The notes beneath the pieces were generated by a model. It worked only from the letters and a program-made list of their open reading frames with translations, searched no databases and had not been told where the DNA came from. A stretch of DNA of 64,000 bases. Source: Enterobacter sp. 10-1 (GTDB lineage Bacteria > Pseudomonadota > Gammaproteobacteria > Enterobacterales > Enterobacteriaceae). Below are positions 9,631 through 19,631 of the stretch, piece by piece; position 1 is the first letter of the stretch, and each line of letters starts with the position of its first letter. The position numbers were made by a program, and so were the translations under genes. Where the stretch lies: contig NISF01000001.1 in NCBI GenBank assembly GCA_002270295.1, positions 744,001 through 808,000 of the forward strand, given 5' to 3'.

Positions 9631-10599
9631 CTAAGCCAGAACCAGATCGCCCAGCGGGTGGCAGGAGCAGGCCAGCACGTAGCCGTCGGCGATCTCCTGC
9701 CCGGTCAGCGTCATGGTGCTGCTGACCGTATAGTCGCCGGCAACGACTTTGGTTTTGCAGCAGCCGCAGACGCCGGCACGGCAGGCGACGGTAACCGGAA
9801 CCTTGTTGCTTTCCAGCGCCTCCAGCAGGGTGGTGCCTACCGGCGCATAAAACTCTTTTGCCGGCTGGAGCCTGGTAAATTTAAGTCCGCTGGTCGCCGC
9901 CTGGGCGACCGGAGTAAAGAACTTCTCTTTAAAGAAGCGCGTCACGCCCAGCGCGCTGACTTCCCGCTCAACCATTTCCATATAAGGCGCAGGCCCGCAG
10001 GTCATCACGGTACGCGAGGCCAGATCTGGTACGCTTTTCAGCAGATCGGCGGTCAGGCGACCGGCGACAAAACCGTGGGTGGCGTTGTTTTCCGCCACCA
10101 GGGTTACCGCATACTGGCGCCACTCTTCGGCGAAAATCACATCCTGCGGCGAACGTACGTTGAAAATAACCTGCACATCCGCCTCGGGACGGTACTTCGC
10201 CAACCAGCGACGCATCGACATAATCGGCGTCACGCCGCAGCCGGCGGCTAGCATCAGGAAACGGTCCGCCGGTTTATCTTCACAGGTAAAATCCCCCATG
10301 GCGTCGGACAGCCAGATGTAGTCACCGCGCTTGACGTCACGGGTTAACCACTGAGAGCCGGCACCGTCATCAATACGGCGCACGGTCAGCGTAATGTACT
10401 CGCTGACGCCCGGCGTAGAGGAGATCGTGTAGGCACGCAGCGTATCCGCCGAATTGCGTACGCTGACCAGTGCATACTGCCCGGCCTGATAGGGATAGTA
10501 ATCGTGGCACAGCAACGATACCGTCCAGACGTCCGGGGTTTCCTGATGGATGTGGTGTACCTGCATCCGCCACGGGCACTGATTGGTTGGCATAGTCAT
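9631..10599 (-). CDS. hcr: NADH oxidoreductase Hcr, electron donor to Hcp
   Basis: 322-residue reductase with an N-terminal FAD-binding ferredoxin-reductase barrel (RAYTISSTP is the flavin motif), an NAD-binding domain (AAGCGVTPIMSMRR, MTCGPAPYM) and a C-terminal plant-type [2Fe-2S] ferredoxin domain with CRAGVCGCC plus a distal Cys in LACSCHP. It passes electrons from NADH to the hybrid cluster protein Hcp for nitric oxide reduction in anaerobic cells. It is 11 bp downstream of hcp on the same strand, a two-gene operon as in E. coli, and the length is identical to the E. coli protein. Confidence 0.96.
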   Translation of the reverse strand: MTMPTNQCPWRMQVHHIHQETPDVWTVSLLCHDYYPYQAGQYALVSVRNSADTLRAYTISSTPGVSEYITLTVRRIDDGAGSQWLTRDVKRGDYIWLSDAMGDFTCEDKPADRFLMLAAGCGVTPIMSMRRWLAKYRPEADVQVIFNVRSPQDVIFAEEWRQYAVTLVAENNATHGFVAGRLTADLLKSVPDLASRTVMTCGPAPYMEMVEREVSALGVTRFFKEKFFTPVAQAATSGLKFTRLQPAKEFYAPVGTTLLEALESNKVPVTVACRAGVCGCCKTKVVAGDYTVSSTMTLTGQEIADGYVLACSCHPLGDLVLA

Positions 10600-10610
10600 T
10601 CGTTCGCTCC

Positions 10611-12263
10611 TTACGCGCTCAACAGTTGCTGCATGTCTTGTTCAACGGTAGTCACAGAGCGCAGGCCAAATTTCTCATTGAGAATAGCCAGCAGGTCCGG
10701 GGTGAAGAAGCCCGGTGCTGTTGGGCCGGTGACGATGTTTTTCACGCCGAGGGAGAGCAGGGTCAGCAGGATCACGATCGCTTTCTGTTCGAACCAGGAG
10801 AGCACCAGCGACAGCGGCAGGTCGTTCACGCCGCAGCCCAGTTTTTCAGCCAGGGTGACGGCCAGAATAATCGCCGAGTAGGCATCGTTGCATTGACCGG
10901 CATCCACCAGGCGCGGCAGGCCTTCGATATCACCGAAGTCCAGCTTATTGAAGCGATATTTACCGCAGGCCAGGGTCAGGATCAGGCAGTCATCCGGAAC
11001 GCTGGTGGCAAAGTCGGTGAAGTAGTTACGCTCGCCGCGCGCGCCGTCACAGCCGCCGACGAGGAAGATATGGCGCAGTTTTTCGCGGCTGACCAGGTCG
11101 ATCAGCGTATCCGCCGCGCCCAGCAGGGTCTGGCGGCCGAAACCAACGGTGATCAGATGCGGAATTTCGCTATACGGGAAGCCCGCCATCTGCTGCGCCT
11201 GAGCGATCGCCGGAGCAAAGTTTTCGCCTTCCAGGTGGCTCACGCCCGGCCAGCCGACGATGCTGCGGGTCCAGATACGATCGTCATAGGCGCCAACGGT
11301 AGGATCGATGATGCAGTTAGAGGTCATCACGATAGGGCCAGGGAAACGGGCAAATTCAACCTGCTGATTCTGCCAGCCGCTGCCGTAGTTACCGACCAGG
11401 TGTTTGAATTTACGCAGTTCAGGGTAGCCGTGCGCCGGCAGCATTTCGCCGTGGGTATAGACGTTAACGCCGGTTCCTTCGGTTTGTTCCAGCAGGTTAT
11501 ACAGATCTTTCAGGTCGTGGCCGGAGATCAGGATGCACTTACCTTCAACCGATTTCACGTTGACCTGAGTCGGAGTCGGGTGGCCGTATTTGGTGGTTTC
11601 ACCGGCGTCCAGAATGCTCATGACCTTAAAGTTCATCTGGCCGATTTCCATTGAGCACTCCAGCAGAGCGTTCAGGTCGGCAGGCCAGGTGCCCAGCCAC
11701 GCCATAATTTTGTGGTACTGAGCGTAGATAGCGTTGTCGTACTGGCCCAGAACGTGAGCGTGCTCCATATAGGCCGCGGCGCCTTTCAGGCCGTACAGGC
11801 ACAGCAGACGCAGGCCGAGAATGTTTTCGCCGATGTCCGGTTTGTCTTTATTCGGGGTAAATTCTGCCGCCTGACGCTGCAGGTCGCCCAAATCGTCGCT
11901 AACCAGCTGCAGGCTGGCCATTGGGTTGTCCACCGCCGCGCTGGCGTCAATGTTCAGACACCGGGCCTTCAGCGCATCGCGCATCGCGATGGCTTCACGC
12001 GCGTAGCCAACGATACGCGGGGAGTCGAAGTTAACGTTGGTCAGCGTGGAGAAGAAAGCACGCGGCGCAAAGTTATCAATTTCATGATCAATGATGCCAT
12101 ATTCACGGGCTTTAACGGCCCAGGCGGACAGACCTTGCAGGGAGGCAATCAGCAGATCCTGCAGATCGGAGGTTTCGGCCGTTTTACCGCACATACCCTG
12201 CGCGTAAGAGCAGCCGTTCCCCGCCGGAGTACGGATGGTTTGTTCACATTGCACACAAAACAT
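10611..12263 (-). CDS. hcp: Hybrid cluster protein Hcp (hydroxylamine / NO reductase)
   Basis: 550-residue cytoplasmic Fe-S protein. The N-terminal cluster ligands Cys3, Cys6, Cys18 and Cys25 are visible in [20 protein letters not shown] and the following MCGK. The hybrid-cluster region contains the conserved [10 protein letters not shown] and LACGKYRFN segments. It acts in anaerobic NO detoxification with Hcr. The start at 12261-12263 is chosen because the protein must open with the cluster ligands; an upstream frame extension of 28 codons runs through the promoter. NsrR-like and FNR-like sites lie upstream. Confidence 0.97.
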   Translation of the reverse strand: MFCVQCEQTIRTPAGNGCSYAQGMCGKTAETSDLQDLLIASLQGLSAWAVKAREYGIIDHEIDNFAPRAFFSTLTNVNFDSPRIVGYAREAIAMRDALKARCLNIDASAAVDNPMASLQLVSDDLGDLQRQAAEFTPNKDKPDIGENILGLRLLCLYGLKGAAAYMEHAHVLGQYDNAIYAQYHKIMAWLGTWPADLNALLECSMEIGQMNFKVMSILDAGETTKYGHPTPTQVNVKSVEGKCILISGHDLKDLYNLLEQTEGTGVNVYTHGEMLPAHGYPELRKFKHLVGNYGSGWQNQQVEFARFPGPIVMTSNCIIDPTVGAYDDRIWTRSIVGWPGVSHLEGENFAPAIAQAQQMAGFPYSEIPHLITVGFGRQTLLGAADTLIDLVSREKLRHIFLVGGCDGARGERNYFTDFATSVPDDCLILTLACGKYRFNKLDFGDIEGLPRLVDAGQCNDAYSAIILAVTLAEKLGCGVNDLPLSLVLSWFEQKAIVILLTLLSLGVKNIVTGPTAPGFFTPDLLAILNEKFGLRSVTTVEQDMQQLLSA

Positions 12264-12279
12264 GGTCACACCTTTTTTA

Positions 12280-12302
12280 AAGTTATATTTTAGATACATG
12301 TT
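12280..12302 (-). promoter_or_regulatory. Putative NsrR-binding site upstream of hcp
   Basis: The reverse strand reads AACATGTATCT-A-AAATATAACTT, an 11-1-11 layout close to the NsrR operator consensus (AAGATGCATTT-N-AAATGCATCTT). It lies 17-39 bp before the hcp start. NsrR is the known nitric-oxide-responsive repressor of hcp in enterobacteria. The right half-site is degenerate. Confidence 0.5.
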
Positions 12303-12361
12303 TAAGGTTATGCCCGAGCGCGCGGGGATTAAAGGTATTTCTGGCACAATTTACAGGGAGA

Positions 12362-12375
12362 TTGATTTAGCGCAA
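12362..12375 (-). promoter_or_regulatory. Putative FNR site upstream of hcp
   Basis: TTGATTTAGCGCAA matches the FNR consensus TTGAT-N4-ATCAA at 8 of 10 positions. It lies about 100 bp before the hcp start, consistent with the known FNR activation of hcp under anaerobiosis. A 9-bp perfect inverted repeat (TGGCGGTAG / CTACCGCCA, 12379-12400) lies between this site and lysO. Confidence 0.45.
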
Positions 12376-12408
12376 TTTTGGCGGTAGATGACTACCGCCA
12401 CAGGGGTA

Positions 12409-13308
12409 TTAAGCGGAGAAAAAGGCCATCAGCACGGGCACCAGCAGGCTCAGGATAAAGCCATGAACAATAGCCGCCGGCACGATTTCGACGCCGCCGG
12501 AGCGCTGTAATACCGGAAGCGTAAAGTCCATCGAGGTCGCACCGCAGAGGCCTAATGCCGTTGAGCGGCTGCGGCGAACCAGGCCGGGAATAAGCATAAT
12601 CGCCAGCAGCTCACGGGCAAGATCGTTAAAGAACGCGGCGCTGCCAATAACCGGCCCGTAGGATTCGGTCAGCAGGATCCCTGATAGCGAATACCAGCCA
12701 AAACCTGAAGCCATTGCCAGGCCGGTCTTTAGCGGCAGGTCAAGAATAAAGGCGTTGATCATCCCGCCGAGTAATGAGCTGACCATGACGACGACCGCAA
12801 CAATCATTCCCCGACGATTAAGCACTATTTGCCGCAGGGTCATTCCGTTATTGCGCAGCTGAATACCAATCAGGAACAGCAGGAAGATCAGCGTATATTC
12901 GCTGGCTTCGGTGGCGTGCTGCAGAAATGACAAACCGCTTAAACCAATCAGGAAACCAATAAGTACGACGCCGCACAGCTGCAGCGATTCCATTGCCATC
13001 GCCACGCGCGAAGGTAATTTTTCCTGCCGATGCTGGCTGCGCCACGGCATCTTCTGCTCGAGCCACATTAATGCCGCAATATTACACAGCATAATAATGA
13101 CGACGCTGACCGCAGCATAATGAAGAATGGCAAGCAGGTTGCTGGCTAAATTGTCGAGGAAGGCGAGGCTAATCCCCATGAAAAAGAGGATAACGTAGAC
13201 AATCCAGCTCAAAAGCCGCGTGATAACTTTAAGGGCTACCGGCTGACGGAGTGGAATGATATAGCCGATAACCAACGGCAACAGAATGATTAATAATCCC
13301 GAAAACAT
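12409..13308 (-). CDS. lysO: L-lysine exporter LysO (YbjE)
   Basis: 299-residue integral membrane protein of the LysO (DUF340) family, the known lysine exporter of E. coli (formerly YbjE). About eight hydrophobic helices are visible, and the conserved inner motifs SGFGWYSLSGIL and FFNDLARELLAIMLIPG are present. It lies alone between hcp and aqpZ on the minus strand; the aqpZ terminator (13394-13414) ends transcription before its start, so it should have its own promoter in 13309-13390. An alternative reading frame upstream adds nothing recognisable. Confidence 0.92.
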   Translation of the reverse strand: MFSGLLIILLPLVIGYIIPLRQPVALKVITRLLSWIVYVILFFMGISLAFLDNLASNLLAILHYAAVSVVIIMLCNIAALMWLEQKMPWRSQHRQEKLPSRVAMAMESLQLCGVVLIGFLIGLSGLSFLQHATEASEYTLIFLLFLIGIQLRNNGMTLRQIVLNRRGMIVAVVVMVSSLLGGMINAFILDLPLKTGLAMASGFGWYSLSGILLTESYGPVIGSAAFFNDLARELLAIMLIPGLVRRSRSTALGLCGATSMDFTLPVLQRSGGVEIVPAAIVHGFILSLLVPVLMAFFSA

Positions 13309-13393
13309 GAACGTCCTGGTCCTTGCAGAATGAAAATAGCGCCACTGACACTACCCAAATCATTGAACCGAGTAAAGCCGTCGCCAAAAAGAA

Positions 13394-13414
13394 AGGCCCG
13401 GCATAGCCGGGCCT
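13394..13414 (-). terminator. Intrinsic terminator of aqpZ
   Basis: Perfect 9-bp stem AGGCCCGGC / GCCGGGCCT with a 3-base loop, followed on the minus strand by a T-rich tract (TTCTTTTTGG). It is 22 bp beyond the aqpZ stop codon. Confidence 0.85.
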
Positions 13415-13435
13415 GAGCACGAGTTCCTGGGGAGA

Positions 13436-14131
13436 CTAGCTGCGTTTTTCCAGCAGCGTGCGGTACAGCACGCCGCCGAGGATCCCGCCGATGATCGGCA
13501 TAACCCAGAACAGCCACAGCTGCTGCAGCGCCCAGCCGCCCTGGAAGATAGCGACCGCGGTGCTACGCGCCGGGTTGACGGAGGTATTGGTCACCGGAAT
13601 GCTGATGAGGTGGATTAAGGTCAACGCCAGGCCAATGGCGATCGGTGCAAAGCCCGCCGGAGCGTTTTTATCCGTTGCGCCGTGAATAACCAGCAGGAAA
13701 CCGCAGGTCAGAACAATTTCGATGACAATCGCCGAAAGCATTGAGTAGCCGCCCGGTGAGTGTTCGCCAAAGCCGTTAGACGCAAAGCCGCTGGCCGCTG
13801 CGTCAAAGCCCGCTTTACCGCTGGCAACCACGTACAGAACGCCGGCAGCAATAATACCGCCAACCACCTGGGCGATAATATAACCGATTACGTCTTTTGC
13901 CGGGAAACGGCCGCCGGCCCACAGGCCTAAGGTCACCGCCGGGTTAAAGTGCCCGCCGGAAATATGGCCCACGGCAAACGCCATCGTTAATACGGTTAAA
14001 CCAAAGGCCAGAGCGACCCCGGCAAAACCTATTCCCAGCTCAGGGAATGCTGCTGCAAGAACCGCGCTACCGCAGCCACCGAACACAAGCCAGAATGTAC
14101 CAAAACATTCCGCTGCTAATTTTCTAAACAT
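13436..14131 (-). CDS. aqpZ: Aquaporin Z
   Basis: 231-residue six-helix water channel of the MIP family. Both NPA motifs are visible, GGHFNPAVT in the first half and [10 protein letters not shown] in the second, the latter with the Arg of the selectivity filter. The [16 protein letters not shown] loop is typical of AqpZ. The start at 14129-14131 gives the E. coli length and has a GAGGTGG ribosome site; an earlier GTG/ATG pair adds two residues. It is monocistronic with its own terminator, and a long AT-rich region lies upstream. Confidence 0.96.
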   Translation of the reverse strand: MFRKLAAECFGTFWLVFGGCGSAVLAAAFPELGIGFAGVALAFGLTVLTMAFAVGHISGGHFNPAVTLGLWAGGRFPAKDVIGYIIAQVVGGIIAAGVLYVVASGKAGFDAAASGFASNGFGEHSPGGYSMLSAIVIEIVLTCGFLLVIHGATDKNAPAGFAPIAIGLALTLIHLISIPVTNTSVNPARSTAVAIFQGGWALQQLWLFWVMPIIGGILGGVLYRTLLEKRS

Positions 14132-14522
14132 AACCACCTCAAATAATAATGTTAATGAGCACGGTTAACGTGCCGATCTTTATTTATCAACTAAAGGATG
14201 AAGATAAAAATAAAGCGCCGCTATTTTATGGACGATCGTCATCCTGTAACCAGTTAAATAAATAGATGTAATTTGATTTAGGGCAAGGTGATGTTAATCC
14301 TTATACCATTCATTGTGCAAGAAAAGAGTAGTACAAAAATAATAGTTCTAACCACTGCGCCGAATGAATTATTTTTTAAACAAATACCCTTATCAATAAC
14401 CATATAGAAAACGTTTTTATTCGCCCCTGTTGATATTGGCGTTTGCGGCAGTGTCATGTTCCAGCATGTGTCGCTATACTGCTGATAACTGAAGGAGAAA
14501 GTGGTTACTGAGCGGAGGGGAT
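14132..14522. other. Intergenic region aqpZ-ybjD
   Basis: 391 bases between divergent aqpZ and ybjD, AT-rich compared with the flanking genes. It must hold both promoters. A TATACT hexamer at 14475-14480 is a plausible ybjD -10 element, with a weak -35. The ybjD ribosome site GGAGGGG precedes its ATG. No open frame, repeat or RNA gene is convincing here. Confidence 0.5.
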
Positions 14523-16181
14523 ATGCTTCTTGAACGCGTGGAGATCGTCGGTTTTCGCGGTATCAATCGTTTATCATTGATGCTGGAGCAAAATAACGTG
14601 CTGATCGGCGAGAATGCGTGGGGAAAATCCAGCCTTCTGGATGCCCTGACGCTGCTCTTGTCGCCAGAGTTCGAACTTTATCATTTTGTCCGGGATGATT
14701 TCTGGTTCCCGCCCGGCGACGTGCAGGGACGCGAACACCATCTGCACATCATTCTCACCTTCCGCGAGAGCGAGCCTGGGCACCATCGGGTGCGGCGCTT
14801 TCGCCCGCTCAGCAGCAGCTGGGTACCCTGTGATGACGGCTATCAGCGAATTTTCTATCGTCTGGAGGGTGAGCTGGCCGATGATGGCAGCGTGATGACG
14901 CTACGCACCTTTATCGACGGCAAAGGGGAAGCGCTGGAGCTGGAGGATATTGACGAGATCGTGCGCCATCTGGTGCGCCTGATGCCGGTCCTGCGCCTGC
15001 GCGATGCCCGTTTTATGCGGCGCATTCATAACGACAGCGTGCCGCACTCTCCGCAAATTGAGATCACCGCCCGCCAGCTTGATTATCTCTCCCGCGAGCT
15101 GGTGAGCCATCCGCAAAACTTAACCGACGGCCAGATCCGTCAGGGGCTGTCGGCCATGGTGCAGCTCCTTGAACACTATTTTGCCGAGCAGAGCAGCGTG
15201 CAGTCCCGCAACCGCCTGATGCGTCGGCATTCGCACGATGAGCAGCGCAGCTGGCGCTATCTGGATATCATCAACCGGATGATTGATAAGCCGGGCGGAC
15301 GGAGCCACCGGGTAATCTTACTGGGGCTGTTTTCTACTCTGCTGCAGGCTAAGGGCACGGTCCGGCTCGACCGCGACGCGCGGCCGCTGCTGCTGATTGA
15401 AGACCCGGAAACGCGGCTGCACCCGATTATGCTCTCCGTCGCCTGGCATCTGCTCAATCTGCTGCCGCTGCAGCGCGTGACCACTACCAACTCCGGCGAG
15501 CTGCTGTCGCTGACCCCCGTTGAGCACGTCTGCCGGCTGGTGCGCGAATCGTCGCGAGTCTCGGCCTGGCGGCTTGGGCCGGGGGGAATGAATGCCGAAG
15601 ACAGCCGGCGCATCGCTTTTCACATTCGCTTCAATCGCGCGTCGTCGCTGTTTGCCCGCTGCTGGCTGCTGGTGGAAGGGGAGACCGAGACCTGGGTAAT
15701 CAACGAACTGGCCAGACAGTGCGGGCATCACTTTGATGCGGAAGGGGTGAAGGTCATCGAGTTTGCCCAGTCGGGATTAAAACCGTTGATTAAATTCGCC
15801 CGGCGGATGGGAATTCAATGGCACGTTCTGGTTGATGGCGACGAAGCGGGGAAGAAATACGCCGCGACGGTGCGCAGCCTGCTTAACGACGATCGCGATC
15901 TGGAGCGCGACCATCTGACGACGCTACCGGCGCTGGACATGGAACACTTTATGTATCGCCAGGGCTTTAATGATGTCTATCATCGGGTGGCGCAGCTGCC
16001 GCCAAACGTGCCGATGAACATGCGGCGGGTGATCACCAAAGCTATCCATCGTTCATCAAAACCGGATCTGGCGATTGAAGTGGCGATGGAAGCCGGGAGG
16101 CGCGGGGTTGAATCCGTGCCGGCGCTGCTGAAAAAAATGTTCTCCCGCGTGCTGTGGCTGGCGCGTGGCCGGGCGGATTAA
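14523..16181 (+). CDS. ybjD: OLD-family ATP-dependent endonuclease YbjD
   Basis: 552-residue protein with an N-terminal ABC/SMC-like ATPase domain (Walker A GENAWGKS at residues 29-36; LLLIEDPETRLHP is the combined Walker B/D-loop region) and a C-terminal Toprim nuclease domain (LLVEGETETWVINELA and HVLVDGDEAGKKYA, with the acidic residues that bind Mg). This is the OLD (overcoming lysogenisation defect) architecture. Some relatives act in phage defence, but YbjD is a conserved enterobacterial chromosomal gene with no settled role. The length equals that of E. coli YbjD. It is followed after 101 bp by macA. Confidence 0.9.
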   Translation: MLLERVEIVGFRGINRLSLMLEQNNVLIGENAWGKSSLLDALTLLLSPEFELYHFVRDDFWFPPGDVQGREHHLHIILTFRESEPGHHRVRRFRPLSSSWVPCDDGYQRIFYRLEGELADDGSVMTLRTFIDGKGEALELEDIDEIVRHLVRLMPVLRLRDARFMRRIHNDSVPHSPQIEITARQLDYLSRELVSHPQNLTDGQIRQGLSAMVQLLEHYFAEQSSVQSRNRLMRRHSHDEQRSWRYLDIINRMIDKPGGRSHRVILLGLFSTLLQAKGTVRLDRDARPLLLIEDPETRLHPIMLSVAWHLLNLLPLQRVTTTNSGELLSLTPVEHVCRLVRESSRVSAWRLGPGGMNAEDSRRIAFHIRFNRASSLFARCWLLVEGETETWVINELARQCGHHFDAEGVKVIEFAQSGLKPLIKFARRMGIQWHVLVDGDEAGKKYAATVRSLLNDDRDLERDHLTTLPALDMEHFMYRQGFNDVYHRVAQLPPNVPMNMRRVITKAIHRSSKPDLAIEVAMEAGRRGVESVPALLKKMFSRVLWLARGRAD

Positions 16182-16282
16182 GTGCGCTAACGGTAAGGAT
16201 GCATCAAATTCAGGGTTATGTTTTCGCTATCTCCGGATAGAATCACCGGCTTGCGCTGCGGTTTAAAACATCAGGAATTTTT

Positions 16283-17398
16283 ATGAAGCTCAATGGAAAA
16301 CGCAGGAAAGTCTGGTGGCTACTGGCCATTGTCGTACTGGCTCTGGCCATCTGGGGATGGCGGGTGCTGAATGCGCCGCTGCCGCACTATCAGACTCTGG
16401 TGGTGCGTAAAGGCGATCTCCAGCAGAGCGTGCTGGCCACCGGTAAGCTGGATGCGGTACGTAAAGTCGACGTTGGGGCGCAGGTGAGCGGGCAGCTGAA
16501 AACGCTGCGCGTGAGTATCGGCGACAAGGTACAGAAGGATCAGCTGCTGGGGGTTATCGATCCTGAGCAGGCGGAGAACCAAATTAAAGAAGTCGAAGCG
16601 ACGCTGATGGAGCTGCGCGCGCAGCTGAATCAGGCCCGCGCCGAACGTCAGCTGGCCGCCGTGACCTTAGCGCGTCAGCAGCAGCTGGCGCAGCGTCAGC
16701 TGGTTTCGCGCCAGGATCTGGATACCGCGGCCACCGATTTAGCGGTCAAAGAGGCGCAGATTGGCACCATCGAGGCGCAGGTCAAACGCAACCAGGCCAC
16801 GCTGGATACCGCGAAAACTAACCTCGATTACACTAAAATTTTGGCCCCGATGTCCGGGGAAGTAACGCAAATCACCACCCTGCAGGGGCAGACGGTTATT
16901 GCCGCCCAGCAGGCGCCGAATATTCTGACCCTCGCCGATCTCAGCACCATGCTGGTGAAGGCGCAGGTCTCTGAAGCGGACGTTATCCACCTTCGCGCCG
17001 GGCAAAAGGCGTGGTTCACCGTGCTTGGCGACCCGCTTACCCGCTACGAAGGGACCTTGAAAGACATTTTACCCACCCCGGAAAAGGTGAATGACGCGAT
17101 CTTCTACTACGCCCGCTTTGAGGTCCCGAACCCGCAGGGGATTCTGCGTCTCGAGATGACGGCCCAGGTCCATATCCAGATGGCGGAAGTGAAAAACGTG
17201 ATAACCATTCCGCTGAGCGCGCTGGGGGACGCTATCGGTGAAAACCGCTATCACGTGCGGCTGCTGCGCGCCGGTGAGGTTAAAGAGCGCGAGGTCACCA
17301 TCGGCGCGCGCAACGATATCGATGTGGCAATAGTTAAGGGATTAGACGAAGGCGATGAGGTTATCGTCGGGGAAAGTGTGCCCGGGACGGCTAAATGA
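16283..17398 (+). CDS. macA: Macrolide efflux periplasmic adaptor MacA
   Basis: 371-residue membrane fusion protein of the MacA-MacB-TolC tripartite pump. One N-terminal membrane helix (about residues 10-28) anchors it in the inner membrane. A split lipoyl domain, a long alpha-hairpin (coiled coil rich in Q/A/E, about residues 90-165, [17 protein letters not shown]) and beta-barrel/membrane-proximal domains follow. The partner macB overlaps the stop by 4 bp, implying translational coupling. The pump exports macrolides, enterotoxin and other substrates. The length equals that of the E. coli protein. Confidence 0.96.
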   Translation: MKLNGKRRKVWWLLAIVVLALAIWGWRVLNAPLPHYQTLVVRKGDLQQSVLATGKLDAVRKVDVGAQVSGQLKTLRVSIGDKVQKDQLLGVIDPEQAENQIKEVEATLMELRAQLNQARAERQLAAVTLARQQQLAQRQLVSRQDLDTAATDLAVKEAQIGTIEAQVKRNQATLDTAKTNLDYTKILAPMSGEVTQITTLQGQTVIAAQQAPNILTLADLSTMLVKAQVSEADVIHLRAGQKAWFTVLGDPLTRYEGTLKDILPTPEKVNDAIFYYARFEVPNPQGILRLEMTAQVHIQMAEVKNVITIPLSALGDAIGENRYHVRLLRAGEVKEREVTIGARNDIDVAIVKGLDEGDEVIVGESVPGTAK

Positions 17399-19341
17399 CG
17401 GCGCTGCTCGAACTGCGTGATATACGCCGCAGCTATCTTTCCGGCGACGGGAGCGTTGATGTCCTGAAGGGGGTCACGCTGAGCATCAACGCTGGAGAGA
17501 TGGTAGCCATTGTCGGCGCTTCCGGCTCCGGTAAATCGACCCTGATGAACATCCTCGGCTGTCTAGATAAGCCGAGCAGCGGCACCTATCGGGTGGCGGG
17601 AACGGACGTGTCGCGGCTCAACGGCGACGAGCTGGCGCGGCTGCGGCGAGAGCATTTTGGCTTTATCTTCCAGCGCTACCATCTGCTGTCGCACCTGACG
17701 GCGGTACAGAACGTCGAAGTGCCGGCGGTTTACGCCGGCACTGAGCGACGGGCTCGCCTGGAGCGCGCGCGGGAACTGCTGGTGCGGCTGGGGCTTGGCG
17801 ACCGGGCGGAGTATCAGCCTTCGCAGCTCTCCGGCGGCCAGCAGCAGCGGGTCAGCATTGCCCGTGCGTTAATGAACGGTGGGGAAGTTATTCTGGCGGA
17901 TGAGCCAACCGGCGCGCTGGATAGCCGTTCCGGCGAAGAGGTGATGGCGATTCTGCACCAGCTTAAATCGCAGGGACATACGGTTATCATCGTCACCCAC
18001 GATCCGCTGGTCGCGGCGCAGGCAGAACGCATCATTGAGATCCACGATGGCGAGATCGTGCGTAACCCGCCAGCGCAGGCGGCAGGCAGCGCCGGCGTCA
18101 TTCGCCAGGGCTCCGCGGCCGAATCTTCTGCCTGGCGTCAGTTCAGCAGCGGCTTTCGTGAAGCGCTGGTGATGGCCTGGCGGGCAATGACCGCCAATAA
18201 AATGCGCACTCTGCTCACCATGCTTGGCATTATTATCGGCATCGCCTCGGTGGTGTCGATTGTGGTGGTGGGGGATGCGGCGAAGCAGATGGTGCTGGCT
18301 GACATTCGCGCCATCGGCACCAATACGATCGATGTCTATCCCGGGAAGGATTTCGGCGATGACGACCCCCGCTATCAGCAGGCGCTGAAGTATGACGACC
18401 TGCTGGCTATTCAGAAGCAGCCCTGGGTAAGCTCGGCGACGCCTGCGGTTTCGAAAAGCCTGCGCCTGCGCGCCGATAATATCGACGTTGCCGCCAGCGC
18501 CGAGGGCGTCGGGGCGCAGTATTTCAACGTCTACGGCATGACCTTTAGCGAAGGCAATACCTTTAATGAGCTGCAGCTAAGCAGCCGGGCGCAGGTGGTG
18601 GTGCTGGACAGTAATGCCCGACGCCAGCTCTTTCCGCACAAGGCGCGGGTGGTGGGCGAAGTTATTCTGGTTGGCAATATGCCCGCGACGGTGATTGGCG
18701 TGGCGGATGAGAAGCAGTCGATGTTCGGCAGCAGCAAAATCCTCCGCGTCTGGTTGCCTTATACCACTATGGCCGGAAGAGTGATGGGGCAGTCGTGGCT
18801 GAACTCAATCACCGTGCGGGTGCGCGAAGGATACGATAGCTCAATCGCCGAACAGCAGCTGCTGCGTTTGTTCGAACTGCGGCATGGCAAAAAAGATGTT
18901 TTCACCTGGAATATGGACAGCATCTTGAAAACCGCAGAACGGACCACACATACACTACAGCTGTTTCTGACTTTGGTGGCGGTTATCGCGCTGGTGGTTG
19001 GCGGCATCGGGGTGATGAATATCATGCTGGTATCGGTAACCGAACGGACCCGCGAGATTGGTATCCGAATGGCGGTCGGGGCGCGGGCCAGCGACGTGCT
19101 GCAGCAGTTCCTGATTGAGGCGGTGTTAGTCTGCCTGGTGGGCGGTGCGCTGGGGGTGACGCTATCGCTGATGATAGCCTTCATCCTGCAGCTGTTTTTG
19201 CCCGGCTGGGAGATTGGTTTTTCACCGCTGGCGCTGCTGACGGCGTTTTTGTGTTCGACGCTAACCGGCGTGCTGTTTGGCTGGCTTCCTGCGCGAAACG
19301 CCGCCCGTCTCGATCCGGTGGATGCGCTGGCTCGCGAGTAG
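17395..19341 (+). CDS. macB: Macrolide export ATP-binding/permease protein MacB
   Basis: 648-residue mechanotransmission ABC transporter. The N-terminal nucleotide-binding domain has Walker A GASGSGKS (41-48), signature LSGGQ (145-149) and Walker B VILADE (165-170). One membrane helix (near 275-295, [18 protein letters not shown]), a large periplasmic domain and three C-terminal helices follow ([19 protein letters not shown] onward). It couples ATP hydrolysis to substrate transfer from the periplasm into MacA-TolC. Its start ATGA overlaps the macA stop. The gene ends at a shared bidirectional terminator facing cspD. Confidence 0.97.
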   Translation: MTALLELRDIRRSYLSGDGSVDVLKGVTLSINAGEMVAIVGASGSGKSTLMNILGCLDKPSSGTYRVAGTDVSRLNGDELARLRREHFGFIFQRYHLLSHLTAVQNVEVPAVYAGTERRARLERARELLVRLGLGDRAEYQPSQLSGGQQQRVSIARALMNGGEVILADEPTGALDSRSGEEVMAILHQLKSQGHTVIIVTHDPLVAAQAERIIEIHDGEIVRNPPAQAAGSAGVIRQGSAAESSAWRQFSSGFREALVMAWRAMTANKMRTLLTMLGIIIGIASVVSIVVVGDAAKQMVLADIRAIGTNTIDVYPGKDFGDDDPRYQQALKYDDLLAIQKQPWVSSATPAVSKSLRLRADNIDVAASAEGVGAQYFNVYGMTFSEGNTFNELQLSSRAQVVVLDSNARRQLFPHKARVVGEVILVGNMPATVIGVADEKQSMFGSSKILRVWLPYTTMAGRVMGQSWLNSITVRVREGYDSSIAEQQLLRLFELRHGKKDVFTWNMDSILKTAERTTHTLQLFLTLVAVIALVVGGIGVMNIMLVSVTERTREIGIRMAVGARASDVLQQFLIEAVLVCLVGGALGVTLSLMIAFILQLFLPGWEIGFSPLALLTAFLCSTLTGVLFGWLPARNAARLDPVDALARE

Positions 19342-19346
19342 GAGCA

Positions 19347-19378
19347 AAAAAATGCCAGTCAGAAGGACTGGCATTTTA
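19347..19378. terminator. Bidirectional terminator between macB and cspD
   Basis: Perfect 9-bp stem ATGCCAGTC / GACTGGCAT (19352-19374) flanked by an A run on the left and Ts on the right. The T run is longer on the minus strand (7 Ts), which suits termination of cspD; the plus-strand copy has 4 Ts for macB. Confidence 0.85.
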
Positions 19379-19409
19379 CTGGCAGGATGTACACAATGAA
19401 GCGAAAGAG

Positions 19410-19631
19410 TTATGCAGCCGCTTCCGCTTCTACAGGAACAATCACGCTGGCGTGATTACCTTTCGGTCCCTGGTGGACATCAAACCGAACGGCTTGTCCG
19501 GCTTTTAGCGTTCTGTAACCATCCATCTGGATGGTGGAGTAATGGGCGAAAATGTCTTCGCCTCCGCCCTCAGGGCAAATAAAACCAAACCCTTTGGCAT
19601 TGTTGAACCACTTAACAGTACCCATTTCCAT
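19410..19631 (-). CDS. cspD: Cold-shock-like protein CspD, DNA replication inhibitor
   Basis: 73-residue single cold-shock domain. RNP1 (KGFGFI) and RNP2 (DIFAHY) are intact, and the sequence starts MEMGTVKWFNNAKGFGFICP, typical of CspD rather than CspA. CspD is a stationary-phase and starvation-induced single-stranded-DNA-binding protein that blocks replication; it is degraded by Lon in E. coli. The start at 19629-19631 is chosen to match the family; upstream in-frame codons lie in the leader. It diverges from clpS, and a likely promoter lies about 95 bp upstream. Confidence 0.94.
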   Translation of the reverse strand: MEMGTVKWFNNAKGFGFICPEGGGEDIFAHYSTIQMDGYRTLKAGQAVRFDVHQGPKGNHASVIVPVEAEAAA

